Assembly (NCBI RefSeq): GCF_006861655.1
Contig: NZ_SESI01000001.1
Span: forward strand, 260,328 to 324,327
Source: Halonotius roseus
GTDB lineage: Archaea > Halobacteriota > Halobacteria > Halobacteriales > Haloferacaceae
Length of the DNA: 64,000 nucleotides
Direction of reading: 5' to 3'
The notes under the pieces are model-generated. The model made no database searches. It had not been told where the DNA came from and saw only the letters and a list, made by a program, of their open reading frames with translations. Numbering within the stretch: the first letter of the stretch is position 1; the number at the start of each line of letters is the position of its first letter. The translations under genes and the position numbers were made by a program. Positions 42,626 through 51,100 of the stretch are shown piece after piece.

Positions 42626-43018
42626 GGCACTATCTAGTTGAGTACCTCCTCAGCAGGTGTTTGTCCATCGAGGGCTTGATTGGGTCGCTGTCGATTGTAA
42701 TGGTATTTGAACCGGTTCAGCCAGCGGCCACCGTCGGCGGGTCTGATTGTGTTTCGGCGAGATCATGCGTCCAGTTCCACACAGCTCCACGGGAGCGATC
42801 GATCCTGAGTACATCCAAGACAGCGACGATCTCCCGAAGAGACAATCCCATCGAGTGAAATCGCACCCCGAACACCCGCACGGGTGTCGGGGTACGCTCA
42901 TTCTCCCAAACCTCTTGCTCTGCTAAGTCTATCGTCTCCCTGAGCAGGTCTGCGAGTATCATGATCGCCAGCCACTGTGGACTGCTCGTTGCTCAGATTC
43001 ACTGAACTAGACAGTGCC
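42626..43018 (-). mobile_element. Internally deleted IS6-like element (MITE-like)
   Basis: Imperfect 17-bp terminal inverted repeats: GGCACTATCTAGTTGAG (42626-42642) and the complement of CTGAACTAGACAGTGCC (43002-43018), matching at 15 of 17. Inside, on the minus strand, is the first ~80 residues of an IS6-type transposase (MILADLLRETIDLAEQEVWE, SLREIVAVLDVLRIDRSRGA), fused to its last ~30 (RFKYHYNRQRPNQALDGQTP). The middle, with the DDE catalytic residues, is missing. Right border of the HEAT/HNH-J island; 42366-42625 holds nothing recognisable. Confidence 0.8.
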
Positions 43019-43044
43019 CCAGATTAGGAAACACCTTCCACAAT

Positions 43045-43380
43045 CTACTCGTCAACGTAGCTCAGCAGCCGGATCGCGCCGAACACGAAGAGGGCTGCCC
43101 CCAGCGGCCCATCAAACTCGAAAAGGTTCGGCACGTCGAAGCCGACGAGAACACTGCCCAGCACCATCGCCGAGACCGGGATCGCCGTCCGGGGTTCGAC
43201 CGGCTCGATCCGTTGGAGCGCGAACCACACGAAGGCGACGGTTCCGCCGACCAACGAGAGGATCGACAGGAGGTGGCCCTCGGCGTCGCCGACGATGACA
43301 AACAGACTCCCAAAGGCGATGGCGACGGTCGCAGCCACCAACGGAAGATCATCGGGCTCAATGTCGATCTCGACGTCCAT
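43045..43380 (-). CDS. Small three-to-four-helix membrane protein
   Basis: 111 residues. Hydrophobic segments at ~13-30, ~38-55, ~65-83 and ~90-105 (LPLVAATVAIAFGSLFVIVG, AALFVFGAIRLLSYV). Conserved haloarchaeal small membrane protein of unknown role; GC-rich, native composition, so outside the island. Confidence 0.65.
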   Translation of the reverse strand: MDVEIDIEPDDLPLVAATVAIAFGSLFVIVGDAEGHLLSILSLVGGTVAFVWFALQRIEPVEPRTAIPVSAMVLGSVLVGFDVPNLFEFDGPLGAALFVFGAIRLLSYVDE

Positions 43381-43431
43381 ACACGAGCCTCGAAAAACAG
43401 CGTCTTGAAACCCCCGTTCCCGGCAGTTCTC

Positions 43432-45735
43432 TTACTGTGGGCTGGGGCTGGATGGGCCGGCGACGCTGCCGTCCTGCAGCGCGGAGCCGGTGATGTTTTT
43501 CAGCCGGGCGACAAGCGAGTCGGTCTCGGCTTCGCCTTCCAGGGCGACATCGAGCACTTCGCTGATGTGGCTGACAGGAATGATCTCGACCATATCCTTG
43601 TACTCGTCTTCGATCATCACATCCTGTTCGTTGGCCTTCGGGATGATGACGCGCTTGCAGCCGGCCTTGGCGGCGGCCTCGATCTTGTGGGTCACCCCAC
43701 CGACCGGGAGCACGTCGCCGCGAACCGACAGCGAGCCGGTCATCGCCAGATCCTGGCTGACGCCGACGCCTTCGAGCGCGGAGATGACCGCGGTGGCAAC
43801 CGTGATCGACGCGCTGTCGCCGTCGACACCCTGCTGGCCGGTCTGGACAAACTGGATGTGGATATCCTTCTCGGCGATGTTCTCGTCGGAGAACTTTTTG
43901 ATAATTGCCGAGACATTTTGCACCGACTCCTCAGCCATCTCCTGAAGCTGGCCGGTGGCGATCACCTGACCGCCGCTTTGGGTTGGCGTAATCTCAGCCA
44001 TCACAGGCAGCATGATCCCGGAGTCCTCACCCATCACCGCAAGGCCGTTGACGCGGCCGACCTCGTAGCCATCGGAGACCTGCAGCTCGTAGTCCTTCCG
44101 TTTCTCGATGAACTCATCGGCGAGCTGCTGTTCGATCGACCGGGAGCGTTCCTTGGCTTGCAGGACGTGATCGCGGGTCGTGTACTCGGCGTCCTCGGCG
44201 CGGGCGATATCGCCGGCGACGCGGACAAGCCCGCCGAGATCCCGGAAGTGCAGCGTAAGCTGGCCCTTCCGGCCGGCGCGTCGTCGTGCCTCAAGGACGA
44301 CCTCCTCGATCGCCTCGGCGTCAAACGGCGGCAACCGACCGTCGTTGGCGACCTCCTGAGCCACGAATCGAACGTACTTCTGGCGCATCTCCAGGGTGTC
44401 GTCGATGGTGTCGTCCATGTAAACCTCGTAGCCGTATCCCTTGATCCGGGAACGGAGCGCGGGGTGCATGTTCTCCATGGCGTCGAGGTTGCCGGCGGCG
44501 ATCATGATGAAGTCCGTCGGCACCGGCTCGGTTTGCACCATCGCCCCCGAGGAGCGTTCGCTCTGGCCGGTGATCGAGAACTCACCCTCCTGGATCGCGG
44601 TCATCAGCTTCTGCTGGGAGCGAACGTCGAGGGTGTTGATCTCGTCGACGAACAGCACGCCCTTGTTGGCTTTGTGGATCGCCCCGGCCTCAACGCGGTC
44701 GTGGCTGGGCGTCTCCATCCCACCGGACTGGAAGGGGTCGTGGCGCACGTCACCGAGCAACGCGCCGGCGTGGGCACCGGTGGCGTCCTTGAACGGCGCG
44801 CTCGTGGTGTCGGCGTTGTTGACCAGCAGGTTCGGGATCATCGCATCGCCGCCACGCGACGCGTAGCGGAAGGCGAGATAGACGATCCCAGCCGCCAAGA
44901 TCCCAAGCAGGATCTGGCCGGCGATGATGAGGGCGTACCCCAACACGACGGCGATGATGATCCACATCAGGAAGGTGCGCATCTGATCGCGCTTGCGGGC
45001 CTCCTCCTTGTGGGCGTCGACGATCTGTTCACCCTTGCCGGCCGGCACCGTCCGCACCTTCGGCTTGTTGCCGTCGTCGGGGTTGTGGTAGATCAGCACA
45101 TCTTGGAGCTCCTCTTTGGGGAGGAGCTCGGTCATCGCCTTCGCCAGCATCGATTTGCCAGTCCCTGGCGAGCCGATCATCATAACGTGTCGCCGCTGGC
45201 GGGCGGCCTTGATGATCACATCGCGGGCGTGTTCCTGGCCGATGACCTGATCGACGAGCCGGTCGGGGATCTCCACGTCCTCGGTGCTGTCGATCAACAA
45301 CCCACCAAGCAGGTCGTCCTCGTCGGGGTCGTCAGCGACGGGCGCGCTGACCTCCACCTCGCTGCCGAGCTCCTCGATCGTCCCGGCTGTCCCCTCGGTG
45401 TCGCTCGGCTCGTTGCCACGGGTGCGATCGTGGTCGGGGTTTGAATCGAAGGCGTCCTCGTCGGCGATCGTCGACTCGTCGTGGCTCGGCCCCGTTGGCG
45501 GCCACATCTCGTCGTCCGGCTCGTCGCCGGCAGCCGGCTGATCGCCGTGCTCGTCGTGTGGTTGGTCGCCGGCCACATCCTCCGGCTCGCCGGCCGTCTC
45601 GTCGCTGTGAGACGCCTCCTCGTCGGCGTCCGGCTGGCCGTTTTCGGCGACCTCCTCGGAGTGCCCGGGCTCCGAGGCCGTCTCCTCGGCCTCCGTATCG
45701 GGAGGCCCGTCGTCTGTGTCCGTGTGGTTGCTCAT
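43432..45735 (-). CDS. lonB: Archaeal ATP-dependent protease LonB
   Basis: 767 residues. Membrane-bound AAA+ Lon protease. Walker A GSPGTGKS at 188-195; two transmembrane helices in ~254-290 (MWIIIAVVLGYALIIAGQIL); Lon catalytic dyad Ser641 (GDSAS) and Lys684 (THKIEA). Residues 1-~145 form an acidic low-complexity extension not found in most LonB. It degrades misfolded and regulatory proteins, including phytoene synthase in haloarchaea. Probably essential. Confidence 0.95.
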   Translation of the reverse strand: MSNHTDTDDGPPDTEAEETASEPGHSEEVAENGQPDADEEASHSDETAGEPEDVAGDQPHDEHGDQPAAGDEPDDEMWPPTGPSHDESTIADEDAFDSNPDHDRTRGNEPSDTEGTAGTIEELGSEVEVSAPVADDPDEDDLLGGLLIDSTEDVEIPDRLVDQVIGQEHARDVIIKAARQRRHVMMIGSPGTGKSMLAKAMTELLPKEELQDVLIYHNPDDGNKPKVRTVPAGKGEQIVDAHKEEARKRDQMRTFLMWIIIAVVLGYALIIAGQILLGILAAGIVYLAFRYASRGGDAMIPNLLVNNADTTSAPFKDATGAHAGALLGDVRHDPFQSGGMETPSHDRVEAGAIHKANKGVLFVDEINTLDVRSQQKLMTAIQEGEFSITGQSERSSGAMVQTEPVPTDFIMIAAGNLDAMENMHPALRSRIKGYGYEVYMDDTIDDTLEMRQKYVRFVAQEVANDGRLPPFDAEAIEEVVLEARRRAGRKGQLTLHFRDLGGLVRVAGDIARAEDAEYTTRDHVLQAKERSRSIEQQLADEFIEKRKDYELQVSDGYEVGRVNGLAVMGEDSGIMLPVMAEITPTQSGGQVIATGQLQEMAEESVQNVSAIIKKFSDENIAEKDIHIQFVQTGQQGVDGDSASITVATAVISALEGVGVSQDLAMTGSLSVRGDVLPVGGVTHKIEAAAKAGCKRVIIPKANEQDVMIEDEYKDMVEIIPVSHISEVLDVALEGEAETDSLVARLKNITGSALQDGSVAGPSSPSPQ

Positions 45736-45872
45736 AGAACGGGTTCGCTACGAAGAGGAACGGCGCGCCGACTGATATACTTTCTCCCCTTGTGAAAAGT
45801 CGCCAATATCGCTAATTTCGGCGGTAGCGGTGCTGTATCGATTATCCTCGGTCGCGCCGTTGACTCGCCGTA

Positions 45873-45880
45873 CTTATAAA
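45873..45880 (+). promoter_or_regulatory. TATA box of nadM
   Basis: CTTATAAA centred 26 bases before ATG 45903, the spacing of a leaderless promoter. Confidence 0.65.
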
Positions 45881-45902
45881 GGGCGATCCGGTAACGTTCG
45901 GT

Positions 45903-46427
45903 ATGCGGGGATTCTATATCGGCCGGTTCCAGCCCTACCACGAGGGCCACCACCACATGGTCGAGGAGATCGCCGAACAGGTCGACGAACTGGTGTTGGG
46001 CATCGGCTCGGCCGGCGACTCCCACACCCCACGCAACCCGTTTACCGCCGGCGAGCGCGTGATGATGGTCACCAAATCCGTCGCCGAGTTTGATCTGCCG
46101 ACCTACGTCGTCCCCATCGAGGATCTCGACCGCAACTCGGTGTGGGTCAGCCACGTCCAGAGCATGTCGCCGGCCTTCGATGTCGCCTTCTCGAACAACC
46201 CGCTGGTGATCCGGCTCTTCGAGGAAGCCGGCGTCGAGGTGCGACAGTCACCGATGTTCCGCCGAGAGATCCTAGAGGGGTCGGAGCTCCGAGAGCGCAT
46301 GGCCGACGGCGAGGAGTGGGGGTCGTTGGTGCCCGATCCGGCGGCAGCCGTCATCGAGGAGTGCAACGGCGTCGACCGCATCCAACAGGTCAGCGACAGC
46401 GACGGCGCGGACACCGCCAACAGCTGA
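45903..46427 (+). CDS. nadM: Nicotinamide-nucleotide adenylyltransferase
   Basis: 174 residues. Converts NMN and ATP to NAD+ and PPi. N-terminal GRFQPYHEGHHHMVEE carries the nucleotidyltransferase (T/H)-x-G-H motif, and SNNPLVIRLFEEAG with the C-terminal GSELRERMADGEEW match archaeal NadM. The start follows a clean TATA box. SAM-hydroxide gene follows 5 bases later. Confidence 0.95.
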   Translation: MRGFYIGRFQPYHEGHHHMVEEIAEQVDELVLGIGSAGDSHTPRNPFTAGERVMMVTKSVAEFDLPTYVVPIEDLDRNSVWVSHVQSMSPAFDVAFSNNPLVIRLFEEAGVEVRQSPMFRREILEGSELRERMADGEEWGSLVPDPAAAVIEECNGVDRIQQVSDSDGADTANS

Positions 46428-46432
46428 CGACC

Positions 46433-47227
46433 ATGCTCACGCTTGCCTCTGATTTTGGCAGCCCCTACCCGGCGGCGATGAAAGGCGTCATTCTGTCTCG
46501 CACGGATGCCCAACTGATCGATATCGCTCACGACCTGCCGCGCCAGGATCCCCGCGCGGCGGCCTTCTGGCTCCGGGAGACGATCCCGTGGTTTCCGCCG
46601 GCCGTCCATCTCGCGGTTGTCGACCCCGGCGTCGGCACCGATCGCCGGGCGATCGCCGTCCGCGTCGGCGACCACGCGATCGTCGCCCCCGACAACGGGC
46701 TGGCGCGGCCGGTCGTGCGACGACTCTGTGCAGAACACACCGACGCGCCGATAGTTGCTGCCTTCGAGATCACCATCGACGACCCGGCGTCGACGACATT
46801 CCACGGACGGGATGTCTTCGCGCCCGCGGCCGCCGAGATTCATGCCGCCGGCGTCAACGACATGGCCGAGATCGATCTCCTCAGCCGGATCGATCTCGGT
46901 TCCTGTGTCGACATCGCGTTTCCAACCCCGGCTGTCGACGACGGAGTGATCCACGGCGAGGTGCTCGTCGTCGACGACTTCGGCAACGTTATCACGAACA
47001 TCCCGGGCGAGGAACTCGACGGCGTCGAAACCGCAATCGTCAACGACGCAAGCGTGCCGGTCGTCGAGACGTTCGCCGGCGTCGATCGCGGTGAGCGGCT
47101 GCTCACCGTCGGGAGTCACGGCTACGTCGAATGCGACGTAAATCAGGGGCGCGGCGACGAGGCGTTTGGGCTCGCTGTCGGTGATTCTGTTCGGCTCTCG
47201 CTGTCGTCGACTCCTGAGAGCTTCTAA
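46433..47227 (+). CDS. SAM hydroxide adenosyltransferase (DUF62 family)
   Basis: 264 residues from ATG 46433. MLTLASDFGSPYPAAMKGVI is the family start; VVDPGVGTDRRAIAV and GRDVFAPAAA follow. These trimeric enzymes hydrolyse S-adenosylmethionine to adenosine and methionine. The physiological role, possibly SAM control, is unclear. It forms an operon with nadM, and the stop overlaps that of the convergent histidine kinase. Longer frames through nadM are false. Confidence 0.9.
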   Translation: MLTLASDFGSPYPAAMKGVILSRTDAQLIDIAHDLPRQDPRAAAFWLRETIPWFPPAVHLAVVDPGVGTDRRAIAVRVGDHAIVAPDNGLARPVVRRLCAEHTDAPIVAAFEITIDDPASTTFHGRDVFAPAAAEIHAAGVNDMAEIDLLSRIDLGSCVDIAFPTPAVDDGVIHGEVLVVDDFGNVITNIPGEELDGVETAIVNDASVPVVETFAGVDRGERLLTVGSHGYVECDVNQGRGDEAFGLAVGDSVRLSLSSTPESF

Positions 47228-49404
47228 GCGTCCATCGGCACCCGCGGCAGCGTCAACACCATCCGGGTTCCAGTCTCGGATCCGTCGATCCGTACCTCAC
47301 CGCCGAGCAGCGAGACCGTCCAGTGGACGAGCCACAGCCCAAGGCCGCTGCCGTGTTGGAGCTTGGTTTCCTCGCCGTGTTCGATCGCCTCCCACTCGTG
47401 TTCCGGGATCCCGAGGCCGTTGTCGGTGACGGTGATCTCGACCCACTCCTCGCTGTGGCCGTTGCCGGCCGGCGCGGCCGTGATCGTAAACGTCGGTTCA
47501 GCGGTGTCGTTGTAGCCGAGCGTCGTCGTCAACAGCTCTTTGAGCGCGATCCGGAGGCGACTGTCGGCCCGCACCGCCAGCGGCTGGTCGAGCGTCGTTG
47601 TGATTGTCGCCTCGGGATGGGCTTCCTCGAACTCCGCGGTCACCGCCGCAAGGAGATCAGCAACCGGATACCGGGCGTCGGCCGGCGGCTCCTGTTCGAA
47701 CAGCGAGCGCACCGTTGCGGCCTTCTCGCTCAGCGCGGCCAGCTCCGTCGCCCGCTGTTCGATCGCCTCAACGAACCACAACACCTCCTCGTCGTCGAGC
47801 TGCTCGCCCAGCAGCGTCGCGTTCCCCTCGATGACATTGATCCCGTTGCGGAGGTTGTGCCGGAGGATGCGGTTGAGCACCGACAGCTGTTCTTCCCGGA
47901 GTTGGCGCTCGGTTACATCGGCCTCGATAGCGACAAAGTGGGTGATATCGCCGACGCTGTTTTCGATCGGTGAGATCTCCTGTTCGACGTGGTAGAGCTC
48001 ACCGGATTTGCGTTGGTTGACCAGCTCCGCTTCCCACGTTTCGCCGGCAAGGATCGTCTCCCAGAGCTCCTCGTAGAACGCCTCCGGCTGTCGCCCGGAG
48101 GCCAGGATATTGGGGTTTTCTTCGAGAACCGCCTCGCGGCTGTAGCCCGTCTGTCGTTCGAAGGCGGGGTTAACGTATTTGATCTCGCCCGCCCGGTCGG
48201 TGATCACGACCGCGTTGCCGACGTTTTCGACAGCGCGACGGAACAGCTGGAGATCCTGTTCGCGCTCCTTGCGCTCGGTCACATCCTCCTGGAAGCCGAT
48301 GAAGTTGACAACCGCGCCGTCGTCGTCGCGGACGGGCGCGATCGTCACCCGGTTCCAAAACGCCGTTCCGTCCTTCCGGTAGTTCCGCAGCTCGACGCTG
48401 ACGGGCTCCTCGTTGTCGATCGCTTCCCGCATCGCAGCGACCGGCTCCTCACGGGTGCCCGGGCCTTGGAGATACCGACAGTTCCGACCGGTGGCCTCGG
48501 ATTTGGGGTAGCCGGTGAGTTCCGTATAGCCGTCGTTGACATACACCATCGGGTTGTCCGGCTGGCTCGGATCGCTGATCGTAATGCCGATCGGCGCGCC
48601 ATCGATCGCCTGTGTTTTGAGCTCTAGCTCCTCCCGGTAGGCTTTCCGCTCGGTGATATCCCGGATCGACAGCAGGATCGATGTGTCGGTGCTCGTCTCG
48701 AAGGTCGTCGCCGAGATCTCGATCGCCCGCTGCTCGCCGGCTTTCGTTTCGCAGGTGAGCTCGTCCGTCCAGGCGTTGCCAGCCGCGATGAGATCCTCGA
48801 AAAACGCCGCAAGCTCGTCGGGCTGGTCGGGCGCAAACAGTTCGGCTGGCTCCGTTTCGAGGATCGTCGCCCGTGAGTAGCCAAGCAGGTCGCTGGCGGC
48901 GGGGTTGCAGGCGGTGATGAGCAGCGACTCCGCATCAAGAACGAAGGTCGCGTCGTTGGTCGCCTCAAAGAGCCGCTCGAACCGGGTCTGGATGTCGGCG
49001 TACCGCTGGGCGAGCTCGGCGGACTGCCGCCGCCGAACCAGCAGATTCTCCAGCCGCCGGTATAGCGTCGCCCGATCGATCGGGGCGGTGACAACCTCAT
49101 CGATCAGCGAGAGGTCGTCATCGGTGTCGACACCCAACTGTGGGGGTGTCTCAGCGGGCCGGTCGCGCCGAAGCAACAACACCGGCTGAAACGTTGGATC
49201 GAGTTCGGCCTTCCGTCGTTCGATCGCCTCGCGGTAGGCCGGAAAGCTGCGGTCATCGATGAGATAGCAGTCGACGGCCTGCAGTTCGTCGGCGACGATG
49301 ACCTCGTACCGGTCGCTGAGCATCGCCCGGATCGCCTCGCGGTCGGCCTCGTTGGTGACGATGAGTTGGAGCCGATCGACCGTGTCGGAGGGACTGTCGA
49401 CCAT
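47224..49404 (-). CDS. PAS-domain sensor histidine kinase
   Basis: 726 residues from ATG 49404. An N-terminal receiver-like region (LQLIVTNEADREAIRAML) lacks clear phosphoacceptor context. Then three PAS/PAC blocks (for example NRVTIAPVRDDDGAVVNFIG), an H-box of the haloarchaeal type (RILRHNLRNGINVIEG) and an HATPase with DNGLGIPEHEW and GSGLGLWLVHW. Soluble; light, redox or oxygen sensing is inferred from PAS. The kinase starts 7 bases after the KaiC-like gene, so both share an operon. Confidence 0.88.
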   Translation of the reverse strand: MVDSPSDTVDRLQLIVTNEADREAIRAMLSDRYEVIVADELQAVDCYLIDDRSFPAYREAIERRKAELDPTFQPVLLLRRDRPAETPPQLGVDTDDDLSLIDEVVTAPIDRATLYRRLENLLVRRRQSAELAQRYADIQTRFERLFEATNDATFVLDAESLLITACNPAASDLLGYSRATILETEPAELFAPDQPDELAAFFEDLIAAGNAWTDELTCETKAGEQRAIEISATTFETSTDTSILLSIRDITERKAYREELELKTQAIDGAPIGITISDPSQPDNPMVYVNDGYTELTGYPKSEATGRNCRYLQGPGTREEPVAAMREAIDNEEPVSVELRNYRKDGTAFWNRVTIAPVRDDDGAVVNFIGFQEDVTERKEREQDLQLFRRAVENVGNAVVITDRAGEIKYVNPAFERQTGYSREAVLEENPNILASGRQPEAFYEELWETILAGETWEAELVNQRKSGELYHVEQEISPIENSVGDITHFVAIEADVTERQLREEQLSVLNRILRHNLRNGINVIEGNATLLGEQLDDEEVLWFVEAIEQRATELAALSEKAATVRSLFEQEPPADARYPVADLLAAVTAEFEEAHPEATITTTLDQPLAVRADSRLRIALKELLTTTLGYNDTAEPTFTITAAPAGNGHSEEWVEITVTDNGLGIPEHEWEAIEHGEETKLQHGSGLGLWLVHWTVSLLGGEVRIDGSETGTRMVLTLPRVPMDA

Positions 49405-49411
49405 CGCGGTG

Positions 49412-50896
49412 TCACTCCGCTCGGTGGCCGGTGCCCTGCATGATCCCGTGGACGTTCTGGAAGGGGCCTTTGACCTGAAGGCCCTCGTCGCTGACGATCG
49501 CAAACCGATGGAACCGGCTGTCGAAATCGCCCAGCCGTTTTTTCAGCACGCCGATCGCCCGCTGAAGCTCGCCGTCGACCTCGACGTATGAGAGAAAGAT
49601 GATGTTGTCGGCGATGTAGCTGGTGTTCGTGCTTGTCGCCTCCGGAAAGCCGGTCAGTGCGTTTGATTCGTCGGTGATGATCGTCGCCACATTGCGGTTT
49701 TTCAGCAGCCGAGTGAGCCCGTGGAGCCGGCGGACAAGTCGCTGGTCGTCGCCCTGCAAGGAGAGCTTGTAGCCTGCAAGCCCGTCGATGAAGACGGCGG
49801 CCGGATCGTGGGTTTCGACCTCATTGACGACGTATTGGCCGAACTCCTCGGCCGACCGCACCAGCGGCTCGATCTCGGTGAGTTTGAGCTGTCCCGTCTC
49901 CCGGAGCTCCGAGACCGGGATCCCGAGGTTCTCACACCGGTAGGTGAACTGATCGATCGACTCCTCGAAAAGATAGCCGAGAGCTGTCCCACCGTCGGCG
50001 GCGATCCCCGAAAGGATCTGCGCGCCGGTCGTCGATTTGCCGATCCCCGTTGGCCCGGCGATAAACGACACCGAGCCGCGTTCGATCCCGCCGCCCAACA
50101 GCGTGTCCAACGCTTCGTGGCCGGTCGTGAGCAACGCCGGATCGAAGGTTCGGTCGTCGTGTTCGGGGATGATCTGTGGGTAGATCTCGATGCCGTTGTC
50201 GCGGATCTCAAGGCCGTGAGTGCCGTCGACCTGTCCCAGCCCGCGGTGTTTCGGGACGGCGATGCGGCGTTCGCTCTCGTCCAGAGAGAGGTTGACAACG
50301 CCGTCGCTGAGCGATTCGAAATCGTCGTAGCTGCTGCCGTGTGGCACCCCGCGGCTGACTGTCCGCGTGGTGACGGTCGTCACCCGCCGATCCCGGAGAA
50401 ACCGGATCAGCGACTGGAGGCGTTTGCGGTACTGGTACTCGTCGCGTTCGACGTACTGTAGCTGGGTGATCGGATCGATCAACAACCGGTCGGGATCGAC
50501 CGAGTCGATGACCTCCTTGATATCCTTCGTGAACCGTTCGGATTCGACCTCGGCGGTCTCGACGAGATCATAGGAGATATCCTCGGCGAAAAAGTCGGTG
50601 CCGGGGCCGATATCGAGAAACTCGGCGTCGCTGATGTCGATCGATAGCTGGGCGGCGTTGAGCGCGATGTCGGCCTCCGACTCCTCGCCGTGGATGTAGA
50701 CAACTGTCTCACCGTTTTCGATACCGGCTTCGAGAAAGTGCTGGCCGAGCAGCGATTTCCCGGTTCCAGAAACGCCTTGGACGAGATAGGTTCGGCCCCG
50801 GATGTAGCCGCCGTGGAGAAGCTCGTCGAGCTCGGCGATCCCGGTGTTGATCGGCTCGATCTCGTAGTCGGTGGCGGAAGATTCGTCCTCTGTCAT
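49412..50896 (-). CDS. KaiC-like dual-ATPase signal protein
   Basis: 494 residues from ATG 50896. Two RecA/KaiC domains: Walker A GVSGTGKS near 39-46 and GPTGIGKST near 272-280. The C-terminal EEFGQYVVNEVETH and TTIITDESNALTGFPE correspond to Walker B/LOOP regions. Archaeal KaiC-like proteins act as ATP-dependent switches in signalling rather than circadian clocks. Paired with the PAS kinase, it may relay the kinase signal. An N-terminal extension to 51064 is not supported. Confidence 0.87.
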   Translation of the reverse strand: MTEDESSATDYEIEPINTGIAELDELLHGGYIRGRTYLVQGVSGTGKSLLGQHFLEAGIENGETVVYIHGEESEADIALNAAQLSIDISDAEFLDIGPGTDFFAEDISYDLVETAEVESERFTKDIKEVIDSVDPDRLLIDPITQLQYVERDEYQYRKRLQSLIRFLRDRRVTTVTTRTVSRGVPHGSSYDDFESLSDGVVNLSLDESERRIAVPKHRGLGQVDGTHGLEIRDNGIEIYPQIIPEHDDRTFDPALLTTGHEALDTLLGGGIERGSVSFIAGPTGIGKSTTGAQILSGIAADGGTALGYLFEESIDQFTYRCENLGIPVSELRETGQLKLTEIEPLVRSAEEFGQYVVNEVETHDPAAVFIDGLAGYKLSLQGDDQRLVRRLHGLTRLLKNRNVATIITDESNALTGFPEATSTNTSYIADNIIFLSYVEVDGELQRAIGVLKKRLGDFDSRFHRFAIVSDEGLQVKGPFQNVHGIMQGTGHRAE

Positions 50897-51033
50897 TGTC
50901 TGATAAGCTGTGGTTTGATGCTCGCACGTGGGCCAATCAAACCGAACCGCGTATGCCAAACAAAGGCCAGCGTGTTCACTTAAACGTGTGCAAGCGAAAA
51001 AACACAGAATCAGGGGAACCGCTGTCAGGCCGA

Positions 51034-51100
51034 CAGCGAGCGGCGAACGCTGGGAGATAGCCACCGAGCGGCGATCGTGGTGAGCAGCCAGCGAGCGGCG
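51034..51100. repeat. Imperfect 27-28-bp tandem repeat ending at the thermosome stop
   Basis: The core CA[G/C]CGAGCGGCG occurs at 51034-51045, 51062-51073 and 51089-51100, with variable 15-16-base linkers; the third copy abuts the stop codon at 51101. The rest of the gap to the KaiC start has nothing recognised. Confidence 0.75.

Noticed and set aside
43213-45444. 743-residue plus-strand frame
   Set aside because: Antisense to lonB over almost its whole length; no domain.
46142-46432. N-terminal extension of the SAM-hydroxide gene
   Set aside because: Overlaps nadM in another frame; the family start is MLTLASDFG at 46433.
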